IMG/VR virus record: IMGVR_UViG_3300030520_000083
Span: 1 to 32,161 of that record
From: a virus
DNA length: 32,161 bases
Direction: 5' to 3' (one strand)
Positions 11,997-20,084 of this stretch are shown piece after piece. The translations under genes were made by a program, and so were the position numbers. Under the pieces are notes generated by a model. That model did no database searches. It was not told the DNA's origin and worked only from the letters and a program-made list of their open reading frames with translations. Every line of letters begins with the position of its first letter. Positions within the stretch are counted from its first letter, which is position 1.

Positions 11997-12267
11997 CTTC
12001 TTCGAGGTGAGGTGCCGACGATACAAGGTCCTCATGATTGACCCTGACATCCTCATCCGGCTGGGCATGGTCGAGGGCATCGAGACCACCGGCAAGCCAA
12101 TGCCGCCGGATGCCAAGGTGGTCCATCGCTACTTCGATGAGCGTGGTCACCTCGGCCTGGTCGTCGAGTCTGAGTCATTCCCCGAAGTCCCGCCTGGAAG
12201 CTTCCCCGCCTTCTTCGAAGGTCTCCGCTTCCGACAGCAGATCTTCGCAAGCTCGACGTTGAGGTAG
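11989..12267 (+). CDS. Small hypothetical protein
   Basis: A 92-residue protein starting inside the end of the HNH gene. It has a beta-rich pattern (FFEVRCRRYKVLMIDPDILIRLG, AKVVHRYFDERGHLGLVVESESFPEVPPGSF) with no membrane segment. No family recognised. The overlap with the HNH gene supports co-translation. Confidence 0.6.
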   Translation: MTDFFEVRCRRYKVLMIDPDILIRLGMVEGIETTGKPMPPDAKVVHRYFDERGHLGLVVESESFPEVPPGSFPAFFEGLRFRQQIFASSTLR

Positions 12268-12430
12268 CACAGGGTAGGCCCCCCCGAAAAGGTTCCGGCC
12301 CCTTACCCGGAATCCGGTGCTGGATCTTGCACGTTTTTGGAGTGAATTCCGGGACTTTTTTCCGGTAGACCTGGCAATCTGGGCACTCCCGGACGATTGT
12401 CCACCGACGCGATTTTGAAAGGGAAACTCG
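12268..12430 (+). promoter_or_regulatory. Upstream region of the packaging/virion block
   Basis: A 163-bp gap, AT-richer in the middle. It holds an 8-bp inverted pair CCCGGAAT / ATTCCGGG around 12305-12350 and T-runs (GTTTTTGG, ACTTTTTTCC). TTGCAC near 12325 could be a -35 but the -10 is poor. It is the logical place for the late promoter; no consensus is firm. Confidence 0.35.
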
Positions 12431-12685
12431 ATGGCGAGGCAGAAACTTCCGCAGGGTCGTTCGATGTTCATGGAGACGCTCAACATCGTCCCGGGGAAGG
12501 ACGTCGTCCACCTCGGCCTGATGGATTACGGCCCCGATGGCGAGCGGCCCGAAGTCGACGGCGAGATCCTTTACATCACCCTCCCCCTCTCGCAGTTCCA
12601 GCCGATCCTCCACCAGTTCGACGAGGCCTTCGAGTCCGACGCGTACCTGCGCACGGTCGGCAAGCGGGTGGCCTCAATCCGGTAA
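12431..12685 (+). CDS. Small hypothetical protein at head of the virion block
   Basis: An 84-residue protein; ATG 12431 follows AAAGGGAA. It has a compact alpha/beta composition (SMFMETLNIVPGKDVVHLGLMDYG, GEILYITLPLSQFQPILHQFDEAFESD). No family recognised. Its position 15 bp before the small terminase suggests a packaging-related or early-late accessory role. Confidence 0.65.
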   Translation: MARQKLPQGRSMFMETLNIVPGKDVVHLGLMDYGPDGERPEVDGEILYITLPLSQFQPILHQFDEAFESDAYLRTVGKRVASIR

Positions 12686-12700
12686 TCCGAAGCCCGACCC

Positions 12701-13171
12701 ATGAAGCGAGGCCGCAAGAAGAATCCGGAGAACGTCGCGGCCGGATCCCAGCCCACCGCCGAGCCGATCGCCGCCGACGTCGAGCCGCCTCCGCACCTCG
12801 ATCCCGTCGCCAGGGAGATCTTCTCCCGGGTCGTCCGCACGCTCGCCGGCATGGGCATCCTGACCGAGGGCGACATCGACATCGTCGCGTCGCTCGCCGA
12901 GGTCAAGGCCCTGGGCCGCAAGCACAAGAAGATCCTCGACGACAAGAGCGCGCTCCAGACCACGACGACCGGGCGCAAGGTCTACGGCGGCGATTACCTG
13001 ATCTGGCGGGACATGCAGGCCGCCGAGCAGAAGCTGCTCAACGACCTCGGCCTGACGCCCGCCAGCCGGACCCGTGTCGCCGCGGCCGTCGCCGCCGAGG
13101 TCGACGAGTTCGCCGAGTTCATGGCCCGCCGCAATGAAACGACCGCCCAAGCCCAAGCCCCCGGCGACTGA
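12701..13171 (+). CDS. terS: Terminase small subunit (P27-like)
   Basis: A 156-residue protein. The pattern PPHLDPVAREIFSRVVRTLAGMGILTEGDIDIVASLAEVKALGRKHKKIL, followed by a Thr-rich linker and DYLIWRDMQAAEQKLLNDLGLTPASRTRVAAA, is that of phage P27-type small terminases: a helical oligomer that recognises phage DNA for packaging. The basic N-terminus (MKRGRKKNP) fits DNA binding. It overlaps the large subunit by 38 bp, the usual arrangement. Confidence 0.88.
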   Translation: MKRGRKKNPENVAAGSQPTAEPIAADVEPPPHLDPVAREIFSRVVRTLAGMGILTEGDIDIVASLAEVKALGRKHKKILDDKSALQTTTTGRKVYGGDYLIWRDMQAAEQKLLNDLGLTPASRTRVAAAVAAEVDEFAEFMARRNETTAQAQAPGD

Positions 13172-14783
13172 CAAGAGGTGGATCCGGACGAAGGCCGATC
13201 GCCTGGCCGTGAAGCAGGGCTGCTACTTCGACGCCGCCGCGGCCGACTTCGCCGTCGAGTTCATCGAGACCTTCTGCACCCTCACCAAGGGACGCACCGC
13301 CGGCAAGAAGGTCCGGCTCCTCGAGTGGCAACGCGACCTGGTCGCCCGCCTGTTCGGCTGGAAGCGGAAGGACGGCTCGAGGCGGTTCCGCACCGCCTAC
13401 ATCGAGATCCCCAAGAAGAACGGCAAGAGCCTCCTGATGTCGGCCATCGCCATCTACATGGCGGTCGCCGACGGCGAGTCCGGGGCCGAGGTCTACCTCG
13501 CCGCCGTGAACTCGAAGCAAGCTCGCATCATCTTCGACGAATGCAAGAAGATGATCCTGACCTCGCCCGCCCTCAAGAAGCGGCTGGAGATCAAGGACAC
13601 CAACAAGAAGATCCTCTACCGGACGAACTTCTCCAAGATCGAGCTGGTCACCTCCGACGCCGAGAGTCAGGACGGTTTCGACTCCAGTTGCACGATCTTC
13701 GACGAGCTGCACCGGCAGAAGAACTCGCGGCTCTGGGACGTCTTCGAGTTCGCGGGCCGGGGCCGCGAGCAGCCCCTGTTGCTCGCCATCACCACCGCCG
13801 GCCAGGACAAGTCCTCGGTCTGCTGGCAGGAGCACGAGCGGGCCAGGAAGATCATCGACGGGACCTCGCTCGACACCACGCACCTGGCCGTGATCTTCGC
13901 GGCCGACCGCACCGACGACCTCGACGACCCGGCCACCTGGAAGAAGGCCAACCCCTCGCTCGGCCACACGCTGTCGATCGAGGACTTCGCCAACGACCTG
14001 GCCAAGGTCCGCGAGTCCCCCTCGAGGCTGAATAACTTCCTCCGGCTCCGCCTCGACATCTGGACCGAGCCCGAGACCTCGTACATCAGCCACGAGGCCT
14101 GGTCCCGCTGCGGCGGCCCGATCGACGTCGCCGCGCTCGCCGGGCGGAAATGCTTCGCCGGCCTCGACCTGTCCTCGAAGAAGGACATCACCGCCCTGGT
14201 CCTGCTCTTCGAGGGCGACGACGGCGGGATCACGCTCGTCCCCCGGTTCTGGATCCCCGAGACCCAGGCCAGGGAACGCGAGCGAGAGGACTCGATCCCC
14301 TACTCGTCCTGGGCCTCGCAGGGGCTGATCACGCTGACCCCGGGATCGGGCATCGATTACGACCTGATCGAGCTGGAGATCCTCGACCTCAACGGCCTGT
14401 ACCGGATCCGCTCGATCACCTCAGACGACTGGGGCTCGGCCGAGGCGGTCTGCCAGCGGGTCGCGAAGAAGGGGATCAAGACCGGGTTCATGGGCCAGGG
14501 CTTCCGGTCGATGAGCGAGCCCACCAAGGAACTCGAACGCCTGGCGATCATCGGCAAGCTCAACCACGGCAACAACCCGATCCTCGGGTGGATGAACGGG
14601 CATGCCGCGGTCGTGTCCGACGCCGCGGCCAACGTCAAGCTCGTGAAGCCCGCGGCCAACAGCCCGAAGAAGATCGACGGCCTGATCGCGTCGATCGAGG
14701 CCCTCTTCGCCCTCCTCCTGACGAGGAAGGCGAAGCCCAACGCCTACAGCACGCGCAAGGTCGAATTCCTGTCCCGGAAGTGA
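13134..14783 (+). CDS. terL: Terminase large subunit
   Basis: A 549-residue packaging motor. ATG 13134 gives MKRPPKPKPP; the frame is open further upstream but reads as a shadow of terS. The ATPase domain has Walker A IPKKNGKSL (about 92-100) and Walker B CTIFDELH (186-193). The nuclease domain starts at FAGLDLSSKKDITAL, with Asp345 as a likely metal ligand and SDDWGS further on. This is the Terminase_1 / HK97-type family, which usually cuts at cos sites; the unique circle is compatible with cos or headful packaging. It pairs with terS and feeds DNA through the portal encoded next. Confidence 0.96.
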   Translation: MKRPPKPKPPATDKRWIRTKADRLAVKQGCYFDAAAADFAVEFIETFCTLTKGRTAGKKVRLLEWQRDLVARLFGWKRKDGSRRFRTAYIEIPKKNGKSLLMSAIAIYMAVADGESGAEVYLAAVNSKQARIIFDECKKMILTSPALKKRLEIKDTNKKILYRTNFSKIELVTSDAESQDGFDSSCTIFDELHRQKNSRLWDVFEFAGRGREQPLLLAITTAGQDKSSVCWQEHERARKIIDGTSLDTTHLAVIFAADRTDDLDDPATWKKANPSLGHTLSIEDFANDLAKVRESPSRLNNFLRLRLDIWTEPETSYISHEAWSRCGGPIDVAALAGRKCFAGLDLSSKKDITALVLLFEGDDGGITLVPRFWIPETQAREREREDSIPYSSWASQGLITLTPGSGIDYDLIELEILDLNGLYRIRSITSDDWGSAEAVCQRVAKKGIKTGFMGQGFRSMSEPTKELERLAIIGKLNHGNNPILGWMNGHAAVVSDAAANVKLVKPAANSPKKIDGLIASIEALFALLLTRKAKPNAYSTRKVEFLSRK

Positions 14784-14793
14784 CGCACAAATC

Positions 14794-16098
14794 ATGCGGC
14801 GATTCGCCAAGAAGATGAAGGGACGGCTCCGCCTCCGGTCCGGCCCGGGCGGCTCGCCGTCGACCAACGCCGGCTGGTACTACTCGGCGCTCCGGCCCAA
14901 CTCCTCGGGCGTCCTGATCGACGAGGTCACCAGCCTCAACCTCGCCGCGATCTGGCGGGCGGTGACCGTCAAGGCCGGCGACCTGACCAAGCTCCCCTTA
15001 AACCTCTACGAACGCCTCGAGGGCGGCGGCCGTCGGCCCGACCCGTCGCACCGGGTCTTCGAGCTGCTCAACTATCCCAACGCCTACCAGGCCGGCCGCA
15101 AGCTCCGCCACGCGGCGATCGTCCACCTGATCCTCTGGGGCAACGCCTACCAGGAGATCATCCGCGACGAGGAGACGGGCGACCCGATCCGGCTCGAGCT
15201 GCTCGACCCCCGGTGGGTCGAGCCCAGGCGCGACGACGGCGGCCGGCTGGTCTACTGGCTGAGGGGCAAGAAGTCGCCCTGGTCGGGCAAGACCCACCTC
15301 CTGCCCGAGAACGTCCTCCACTTCACCGGCCTCTCGCTCAACGCCGACTCGGCCCTCTCGGCGATCCAGTCGATGACCGAGCCCCTCGGCATCGCCGCGG
15401 CCCTGGACAAATACGCCGGCACCTTCTGGGGCAACGGTGCGATCCCCGGCGGCGTGATCGAATGCCCGCCCGGCTGGGACGACGATGCCCGTGTCAACTT
15501 CCGCCAGTCCTGGCAGGACGAACACGGCGGGGTGACGATGGCCAACCGCACGGCCATCCTCGAGGAGGGGGCGAAATACGTCGCCACGGCGCTCAACCCC
15601 CAGCAGACCCAGATGCTCGAGGCCCGCGAGTTCTCGGTCGTCGAGATCGCCCGGATCGTCGGCGTCCCGCCCCACAAGCTCTTCGACATGAGCCATGACA
15701 TCGAGCGCGGCCTCGAGGAGTCCAACCGCGACTACTTCGAGACCGACCTCGAGCCGATCTGCCTCATGATGGCCGACGAGATCGGCCTCAAGCTCCTCTG
15801 GCACGACGAGCGAAAGCGATACTACGCCGCCTTCGACATGAACAGCCTGATGCGTCCCAACGCCCTCGAGCGGGCCCAGGCCTGCGAGATCGAGATGAGG
15901 AACGGCGTCCTCACCCAGAACGAGTGGCGGGCCGACCTCGGCCGCAACCCGTTCCCCGAGGACGTCCGGCTCGTGCCGCTCAACATGAAGGCCGTCTCGG
16001 GAGAGACCGACCCCGCGCCCAACCCGGCCGACGGCGACGACAACCTCGAGCCCTCCGACCCCGAACCCCTGCCGGCCGGCGAGGCCGAGGCATCATGA
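14794..16098 (+). CDS. Portal protein (HK97 family)
   Basis: A 434-residue portal that forms the dodecameric DNA channel at the capsid vertex. Diagnostic parts: SLNLAAIWRAVTVKAGDLTKLPLNLYER near the N-terminus, HAAIVHLILWGNAYQEIIRD, SALSAIQSMTEPLGIAAALDKYAGTFWGNGAIPGG, and REFSVVEIARIVGVPPHKLFDM. It ends in an acidic Pro-rich tail. It starts 11 bp after terL; the stop overlaps the protease start as ATGA. Confidence 0.95.
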   Translation: MRRFAKKMKGRLRLRSGPGGSPSTNAGWYYSALRPNSSGVLIDEVTSLNLAAIWRAVTVKAGDLTKLPLNLYERLEGGGRRPDPSHRVFELLNYPNAYQAGRKLRHAAIVHLILWGNAYQEIIRDEETGDPIRLELLDPRWVEPRRDDGGRLVYWLRGKKSPWSGKTHLLPENVLHFTGLSLNADSALSAIQSMTEPLGIAAALDKYAGTFWGNGAIPGGVIECPPGWDDDARVNFRQSWQDEHGGVTMANRTAILEEGAKYVATALNPQQTQMLEAREFSVVEIARIVGVPPHKLFDMSHDIERGLEESNRDYFETDLEPICLMMADEIGLKLLWHDERKRYYAAFDMNSLMRPNALERAQACEIEMRNGVLTQNEWRADLGRNPFPEDVRLVPLNMKAVSGETDPAPNPADGDDNLEPSDPEPLPAGEAEAS

Positions 16099-16703
16099 CC
16101 AGCAAACTCGAGTTCCGCACCCGCAAGGTCGCGATCCAGCTCCGCGACGACGACCCCGCCGCCCCGAAGCTCAAGGGCTACGCGGCGACCTTCGACAGCC
16201 CGTCGCAGGACCTCGGCGGCTTCGTCGAGATGCTCAGGCCGGGATGCTTCGCCAAGACCATCGCGTCCGACGACATCCGGGCCTTCTACAACCACTGCTA
16301 CGATCACCTCCTCGGCCGGACCAAGAGCGGCACGCTCAGGCTCTGGGAAGACGAGGTCGGGCTCGCCTTCGAGATCGACCTCGACCTCTCGATCCCGCTC
16401 CACCTGTTCATCTACAAGGCCGTGAAGCGGGGCGACCTCGACGGGGTCAGCTTCGGCTTCTACGCCCTGCGTGACGAGTGGTCGGCCGACGGCAAGACCA
16501 ACACGGTCCTCGAGGCCCAGCTCATCGAGATCAGCCCGGTCGTCTTCCCCGCCTATCTCAACGGCCCGGTCGTCGAGGCCCGGTCCGGCGACCGTCCCAA
16601 CGCCGTGAGCCCCGACCGGCTCGCCCGCCGCCCCGCGCCCAACCCCCGCCTGCCGCGGCTCGAGAGGGCCCGGCGGATCGTACGCCTCGACGACGAGCGC
16701 TGA
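16095..16703 (+). CDS. Prohead protease (HK97 gp4 family)
   Basis: A 202-residue serine protease that processes the procapsid. The start ATG 16095 overlaps the portal stop. Catalytic His67 sits in FYNHCYDHLLG and catalytic Ser119 in DGVSFGFYAL, matching the family's NH-x-LG and G-x-S-x-G-F boxes. It precedes the capsid gene, whose charged N-terminal delta-like domain is its probable substrate. Confidence 0.94.
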   Translation: MTSKLEFRTRKVAIQLRDDDPAAPKLKGYAATFDSPSQDLGGFVEMLRPGCFAKTIASDDIRAFYNHCYDHLLGRTKSGTLRLWEDEVGLAFEIDLDLSIPLHLFIYKAVKRGDLDGVSFGFYALRDEWSADGKTNTVLEAQLIEISPVVFPAYLNGPVVEARSGDRPNAVSPDRLARRPAPNPRLPRLERARRIVRLDDER

Positions 16704-16806
16704 GCGCCCGAAGTCGATCCCAGGAGTCCCCGGGCGATCGTCCGCCAGAGGGGTCATGACCGGAGGAATCCAGCGATGACGACCCGACAAGAGACTCCCC
16801 CGACCC
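16704..16806 (+). promoter_or_regulatory. Capsid-gene leader with an out-of-frame strong start
   Basis: A strong ribosome site GGAGGA lies 8 bases before ATG 16776, but that ATG is one base out of frame with the capsid gene. The in-frame ATG 16807 has no good ribosome site. A run of five C lies between them. This could be a short leader frame, +1 frameshifting, or a one-base assembly error. Confidence 0.5.
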
Positions 16807-18192
16807 ATGAATTCCGCCGAACTGAAGCGCCAGCGTGCCGCCCTGAAGGCCGAACGCAAGACCCTGGCCGACGCCCTCCGCGAGCGCGACCTCGACGACG
16901 CCGAGCAGTCGACCTTCGACGATCTCACCAAGAAGATCGAAGCCCTCACCAGCCGGATTGACAAGCTCGAGAAGGTCGAAGACGACGACGACCCCGTCGA
17001 CGGCGACCCCGAGGCGACCCCGGCCGACGCCGACGACGACCAGGCCGAGCGCTCGAAGCCCGCGAAGAAGGGCGAGCGGCAGCTCGACTTCCCCGCCGGC
17101 AACATCGCCACCTCGAAGACCCGCAAGGACTCGCACGATTATTCGATCCGCCGGGCCATGGCGATGTACACCGAGGGCAAGACCGTCAACGGCCTCGAGG
17201 GCGAGCGGAGCCAGGAGATCGCGGTCCGGTCGGGCAACCGGCCCAACGGCTTCTTCATGCCCCACGACTTCAAGGTCCGGGGCCAGCACAGGCTCAAGCG
17301 CCGCGATTTCACCACCTCGAGCGGTGCCGGCGCCGTCGGCATCAAGGTCGAGAGCACGTTCATCGAGCTCTTGCGGAACCGGATGGTCTGCGACGAGCTG
17401 GGCGTCACGGTCACCCACAGCCTGACCGGCAAGTATGCCCGGCCCCGCCAGAGCGGCGCCTCGACGATGTACTTCATCGGCGAAGGGTCCTCGGCGACCG
17501 CCTCGAATCAGACCTTCGACCAGGTCAACTTCGTGCCGAAGACGGCCGCGATCCAGGTCAACATCAGCCGCAAGTCGCTGTTCGAAATGTCGATCAACGC
17601 GGAGACCGCCGTCGAGTCGGACATGTTGAAGGTGCTGGCGATCGGCCTCGACACCCAGGTCCTCGCCGGCACCGGTGCGGGCGCCAACCCGACCGGCGTC
17701 CTGTACGACTCGGGCGCCCAGACGCTCGCCCTGGCGGCCGACACCGGCAACGGCGCGGACATGAGCTTCGCCGACGCGCTCAACTGCGAGAACCTCGTCG
17801 CCCAGGTCAACGCCGACGGCCAGTCGATGGCCTTCGTCACGACACCCGCCGTCCGCTCGAAGCTGAAGCAAACCCCGAAGATCAACAGCGGGCAGGTCTA
17901 CCCCGAGTTCGTCTGGGCCCCCGACAACACGGTCAACGGGTACCGGGCCTTCGTCACGAACGAGATGCCCAACGGCCTGACCAAGGGCACGTCGACCGGG
18001 ACCCTCAACTCCCTGATCTTCGGGAGCTGGGAATATGCCGAGCTGGCCCTCTGGGGCGGCATCGACATCGTCATCAACCCCTACATCAACGTGTCCCAGG
18101 GTGCCATCCAGTACAACCTGTTCCAGGAAATGGACACCCAGCGGGATCACTCGAACGCGTTCGTGATCTCGTCCGCCGTCGCCACCACCTGA
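16807..18192 (+). CDS. Major capsid protein (HK97 fold)
   Basis: A 461-residue precursor. Residues 1-100 are a highly charged coiled coil (ELKRQRAALKAERKTLADALRERDLDDAE..., then an Asp-rich linker), the typical delta scaffold domain removed by the protease. The mature HK97-fold region follows, with markers VESTFIELLRNRMVCDELGVT, FVPKTAAIQVNISRKSLFEMS, VLAGTGAGANPTGVL, FVWAPDNTVNGYRAFVTNEMP and SWEYAELALWGGIDIVINPY. It is the most abundant virion protein and is followed by a stable hairpin. Confidence 0.95.
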   Translation: MNSAELKRQRAALKAERKTLADALRERDLDDAEQSTFDDLTKKIEALTSRIDKLEKVEDDDDPVDGDPEATPADADDDQAERSKPAKKGERQLDFPAGNIATSKTRKDSHDYSIRRAMAMYTEGKTVNGLEGERSQEIAVRSGNRPNGFFMPHDFKVRGQHRLKRRDFTTSSGAGAVGIKVESTFIELLRNRMVCDELGVTVTHSLTGKYARPRQSGASTMYFIGEGSSATASNQTFDQVNFVPKTAAIQVNISRKSLFEMSINAETAVESDMLKVLAIGLDTQVLAGTGAGANPTGVLYDSGAQTLALAADTGNGADMSFADALNCENLVAQVNADGQSMAFVTTPAVRSKLKQTPKINSGQVYPEFVWAPDNTVNGYRAFVTNEMPNGLTKGTSTGTLNSLIFGSWEYAELALWGGIDIVINPYINVSQGAIQYNLFQEMDTQRDHSNAFVISSAVATT

Positions 18193-18201
18193 TCTGACGG
18201 C

Positions 18202-18233
18202 CGGAGGGGGCACGCACTCGCGGGCCCCCTCCG
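18202..18233 (+). terminator. Hairpin after the capsid gene, possible partial terminator
   Basis: Perfect 10-bp arms CGGAGGGGGC (18202-18211) and GCCCCCTCCG (18224-18233) with a 12-base loop. No T-tract follows, so it may act as a leaky terminator or mRNA-stabilising element that sets capsid expression above that of downstream genes. Confidence 0.5.
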
Positions 18234-18248
18234 CCCCGGGGGAACTCC

Positions 18249-18497
18249 ATGCGCATCATGCTCCTCAAGTCCGAACTCATCGGCAAGACAACCCACGCCC
18301 AGGGCGACGACGTCGAGTGCGACGACCAGCGAGGCCGGTACCTGATCCGCCACGGGTCCGCCCTCGAGATCAAGGTCACCCGCCCCGCCGCCCCGGACCC
18401 CGGGCCCGAGTCGCCCGATCCCAACGAACCCGAATCGCCCGAGAAGCGCGAGGCCGTGAAGAAGCCGAAGACGCGCAAGGCGAAGCTCGATGTATGA
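18249..18497 (+). CDS. Small head protein, unknown
   Basis: An 82-residue protein from ATG 18249 behind GGGGGAAC. A short folded part (MRIMLLKSELIGKTTHAQGDDVECDDQRGRYLIRHGSALEI) is followed by a charged Pro-rich tail (PESPEKREAVKKPKTRKAK). It matches the small genes often found between capsid and connector genes; a function is not known. It overlaps the next gene by 8 bp. Confidence 0.6.
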   Translation: MRIMLLKSELIGKTTHAQGDDVECDDQRGRYLIRHGSALEIKVTRPAAPDPGPESPDPNEPESPEKREAVKKPKTRKAKLDV

Positions 18498-19290
18498 GAG
18501 CCTGATCACGACCTCCGCCCCCTCCGCCCCGTCGGCGGCCGACCTGGCGACCTTCAAGGCCCACTGCCGGGTCGACGCCTCGGACACCACCGAGGACCTC
18601 AACCTGGCCGTCTACCTCGAGGCCGCCCGGCACGCCGCGTCCGCCTACCTCAAGCAGACGCTGGCCGGGAGCCGCTCGTATCAGCTCACGCGCGACCTCC
18701 TGCCGACGAGCGCCCTCACCGGCCCGACCGGGTCCGCGGCGTTCAACACGTTCTTGAACACGTCGGTCTATCCCTACACGCTCGACTCGGTCTTCAAGAT
18801 CCTCAAGCCGCCGTTGATCTCGATCGACTCGATCCAGTATCTCGACACCTCGGGCACGCTCCAGGCCCTGCCCTCGGACTATTACAAATACGTCCCCGGG
18901 TTCCCCGGCCGGGTCGCCCCGGCCTATGGCAAGATCTGGCCGTTCACGCTGCCCCAGGTCGGCTCGGTCGTCATCGCCTACACCTGCGGGTTCGGCACCA
19001 CGACGACGACCGTCGCGATCGCCGGCGGCGTCACGACCACCACCCGGGTCGTCACGGGCCCCGGCCTGGCCACCCCCATCACGACGACCTCGACCGCCGC
19101 GACGGTGCAAGCCGACGTCGCCGGCGTGACCGTGTCCGACAACATCCCGTTCCCCGCCATGGCCGGGATCCTGCTCTGGGGCGCGAGCCTCTACCGCAAC
19201 CGAGAGGCGATCACCGAGGGCGTGCTCTCGCCCATGCCCTACGGCGTCAAGGAACTCTTCGACACCTGCAACAAGGGCTTCTACAAGTAA
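18490..19290 (+). CDS. Head-tail connector (gp6-like)
   Basis: A 266-residue protein. The N-terminal helical part ADLATFKAHCRVDASDTTEDLNLAVYLEAARHAASAYLKQTL is characteristic of the phage connector family that docks beneath the portal. The C-terminus FPAMAGILLWGASLYRNREAI is also typical. Family members are usually around 190-200 residues. The extra length comes from a Thr/Val-rich insert (about residues 175-215, TTTTTVAIAGGVTTTTRVV...) between CGFG and the last helix. Confidence 0.85.
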   Translation: MYESLITTSAPSAPSAADLATFKAHCRVDASDTTEDLNLAVYLEAARHAASAYLKQTLAGSRSYQLTRDLLPTSALTGPTGSAAFNTFLNTSVYPYTLDSVFKILKPPLISIDSIQYLDTSGTLQALPSDYYKYVPGFPGRVAPAYGKIWPFTLPQVGSVVIAYTCGFGTTTTTVAIAGGVTTTTRVVTGPGLATPITTTSTAATVQADVAGVTVSDNIPFPAMAGILLWGASLYRNREAITEGVLSPMPYGVKELFDTCNKGFYK

Positions 19291-19293
19291 GCC

Positions 19294-19626
19294 ATGAAGA
19301 ATATCAACGCCGGCGACCTCCGCCACCGCGTGACGCTCCTGAGGGACTCGGGCTCGCCGAACTCGGTCGGCCAGCACATCCCCGACTATCAGCCGGTCGG
19401 CACCTATTACGCGAAGGTCGAGCGCCTCGGCGGCGCGGAGGCGACCAACGCAAAGCAGCTCAAGGGCGTCCTCCGCTACAAGATCACGCTCCGGGCCGCC
19501 TCGGGCCCGATCCTCCCCTCCGACCAATTCGCCTGGAACGGCCTGACCCTGAACGTGGCCGCCGCCGTCCCCGACCCCTTCGGGATCCTGATCGAGGTCG
19601 ACGCGACCGAGAAGGGGGCGCAATAG
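19294..19626 (+). CDS. Head-tail adaptor / joining protein
   Basis: A 110-residue protein, likely of the SPP1 gp16-like head-tail joining family: an N-terminal GDLRHRVTLLRDSG, central YYAKVERLGGAEATNAKQL and beta strands RYKITLRAASG...WNGLTLNVAAAVPDPFG. It closes the connector after DNA packaging. It follows the connector gene by 3 bp and is contiguous with the next gene. Confidence 0.85.
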   Translation: MKNINAGDLRHRVTLLRDSGSPNSVGQHIPDYQPVGTYYAKVERLGGAEATNAKQLKGVLRYKITLRAASGPILPSDQFAWNGLTLNVAAAVPDPFGILIEVDATEKGAQ

Positions 19627-20010
19627 ATGGCCCGCCACGTCGCCTGGACGAAGGACCTCGAGCGGACGCTCGACTCGCTCGACGCGAAGGTCCAGAAGAA
19701 GCTCATCCGCAAGTCGATCCGGGCCGCCGCCAAGGTCCTCGCCGGCGAGATCAAGGCGAAGAGCCCCGTCGGCGAGGGCCTCCTCAAGCGGTCCGTGAAG
19801 GTCCGATCCGGCAAGCGGAAGAAGGGCAACATTTCGATGGTCGTCATGGTCGAGGGCGGCCGCGAGGAGGGCTTCGCCGGCTTCGTCGAGTTCGGCCGCC
19901 GCAACCAGCCGGCCAACCCGTTCGTCCGACGCTCCATCGCCGCCAGGCGCGAGGACGTCGTCGACGAGATCGTCAACGGCCTCGCCGAGGCCATCTCCTC
20001 GATCTCCTGA
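19627..20010 (+). CDS. Tail completion / neck protein (HK97 gp10 family)
   Basis: A 127-residue protein. The features DAKVQKKLIRKSIRAAAKVLAGEIKAKSPVGEGLLKRSVKVRSGKRKKG and FAGFVEFGRRNQPANPFVRRSI are hallmarks of the HK97 gp10 family (K-S-P-v-G-x-G-x-L-k-x-S and E-F-G-x-x-x-x-x-x-x-P-f-x-R-p). It joins head to tail. It starts immediately after the adaptor stop codon. Confidence 0.9.
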   Translation: MARHVAWTKDLERTLDSLDAKVQKKLIRKSIRAAAKVLAGEIKAKSPVGEGLLKRSVKVRSGKRKKGNISMVVMVEGGREEGFAGFVEFGRRNQPANPFVRRSIAARREDVVDEIVNGLAEAISSIS

Positions 20011-20084
20011 TCTCGCATCCCACCACGGCATCGATCCCCCCTCGAAGCCCTGAACCTCCCCACTAACCCACGGCACGGCAACGC

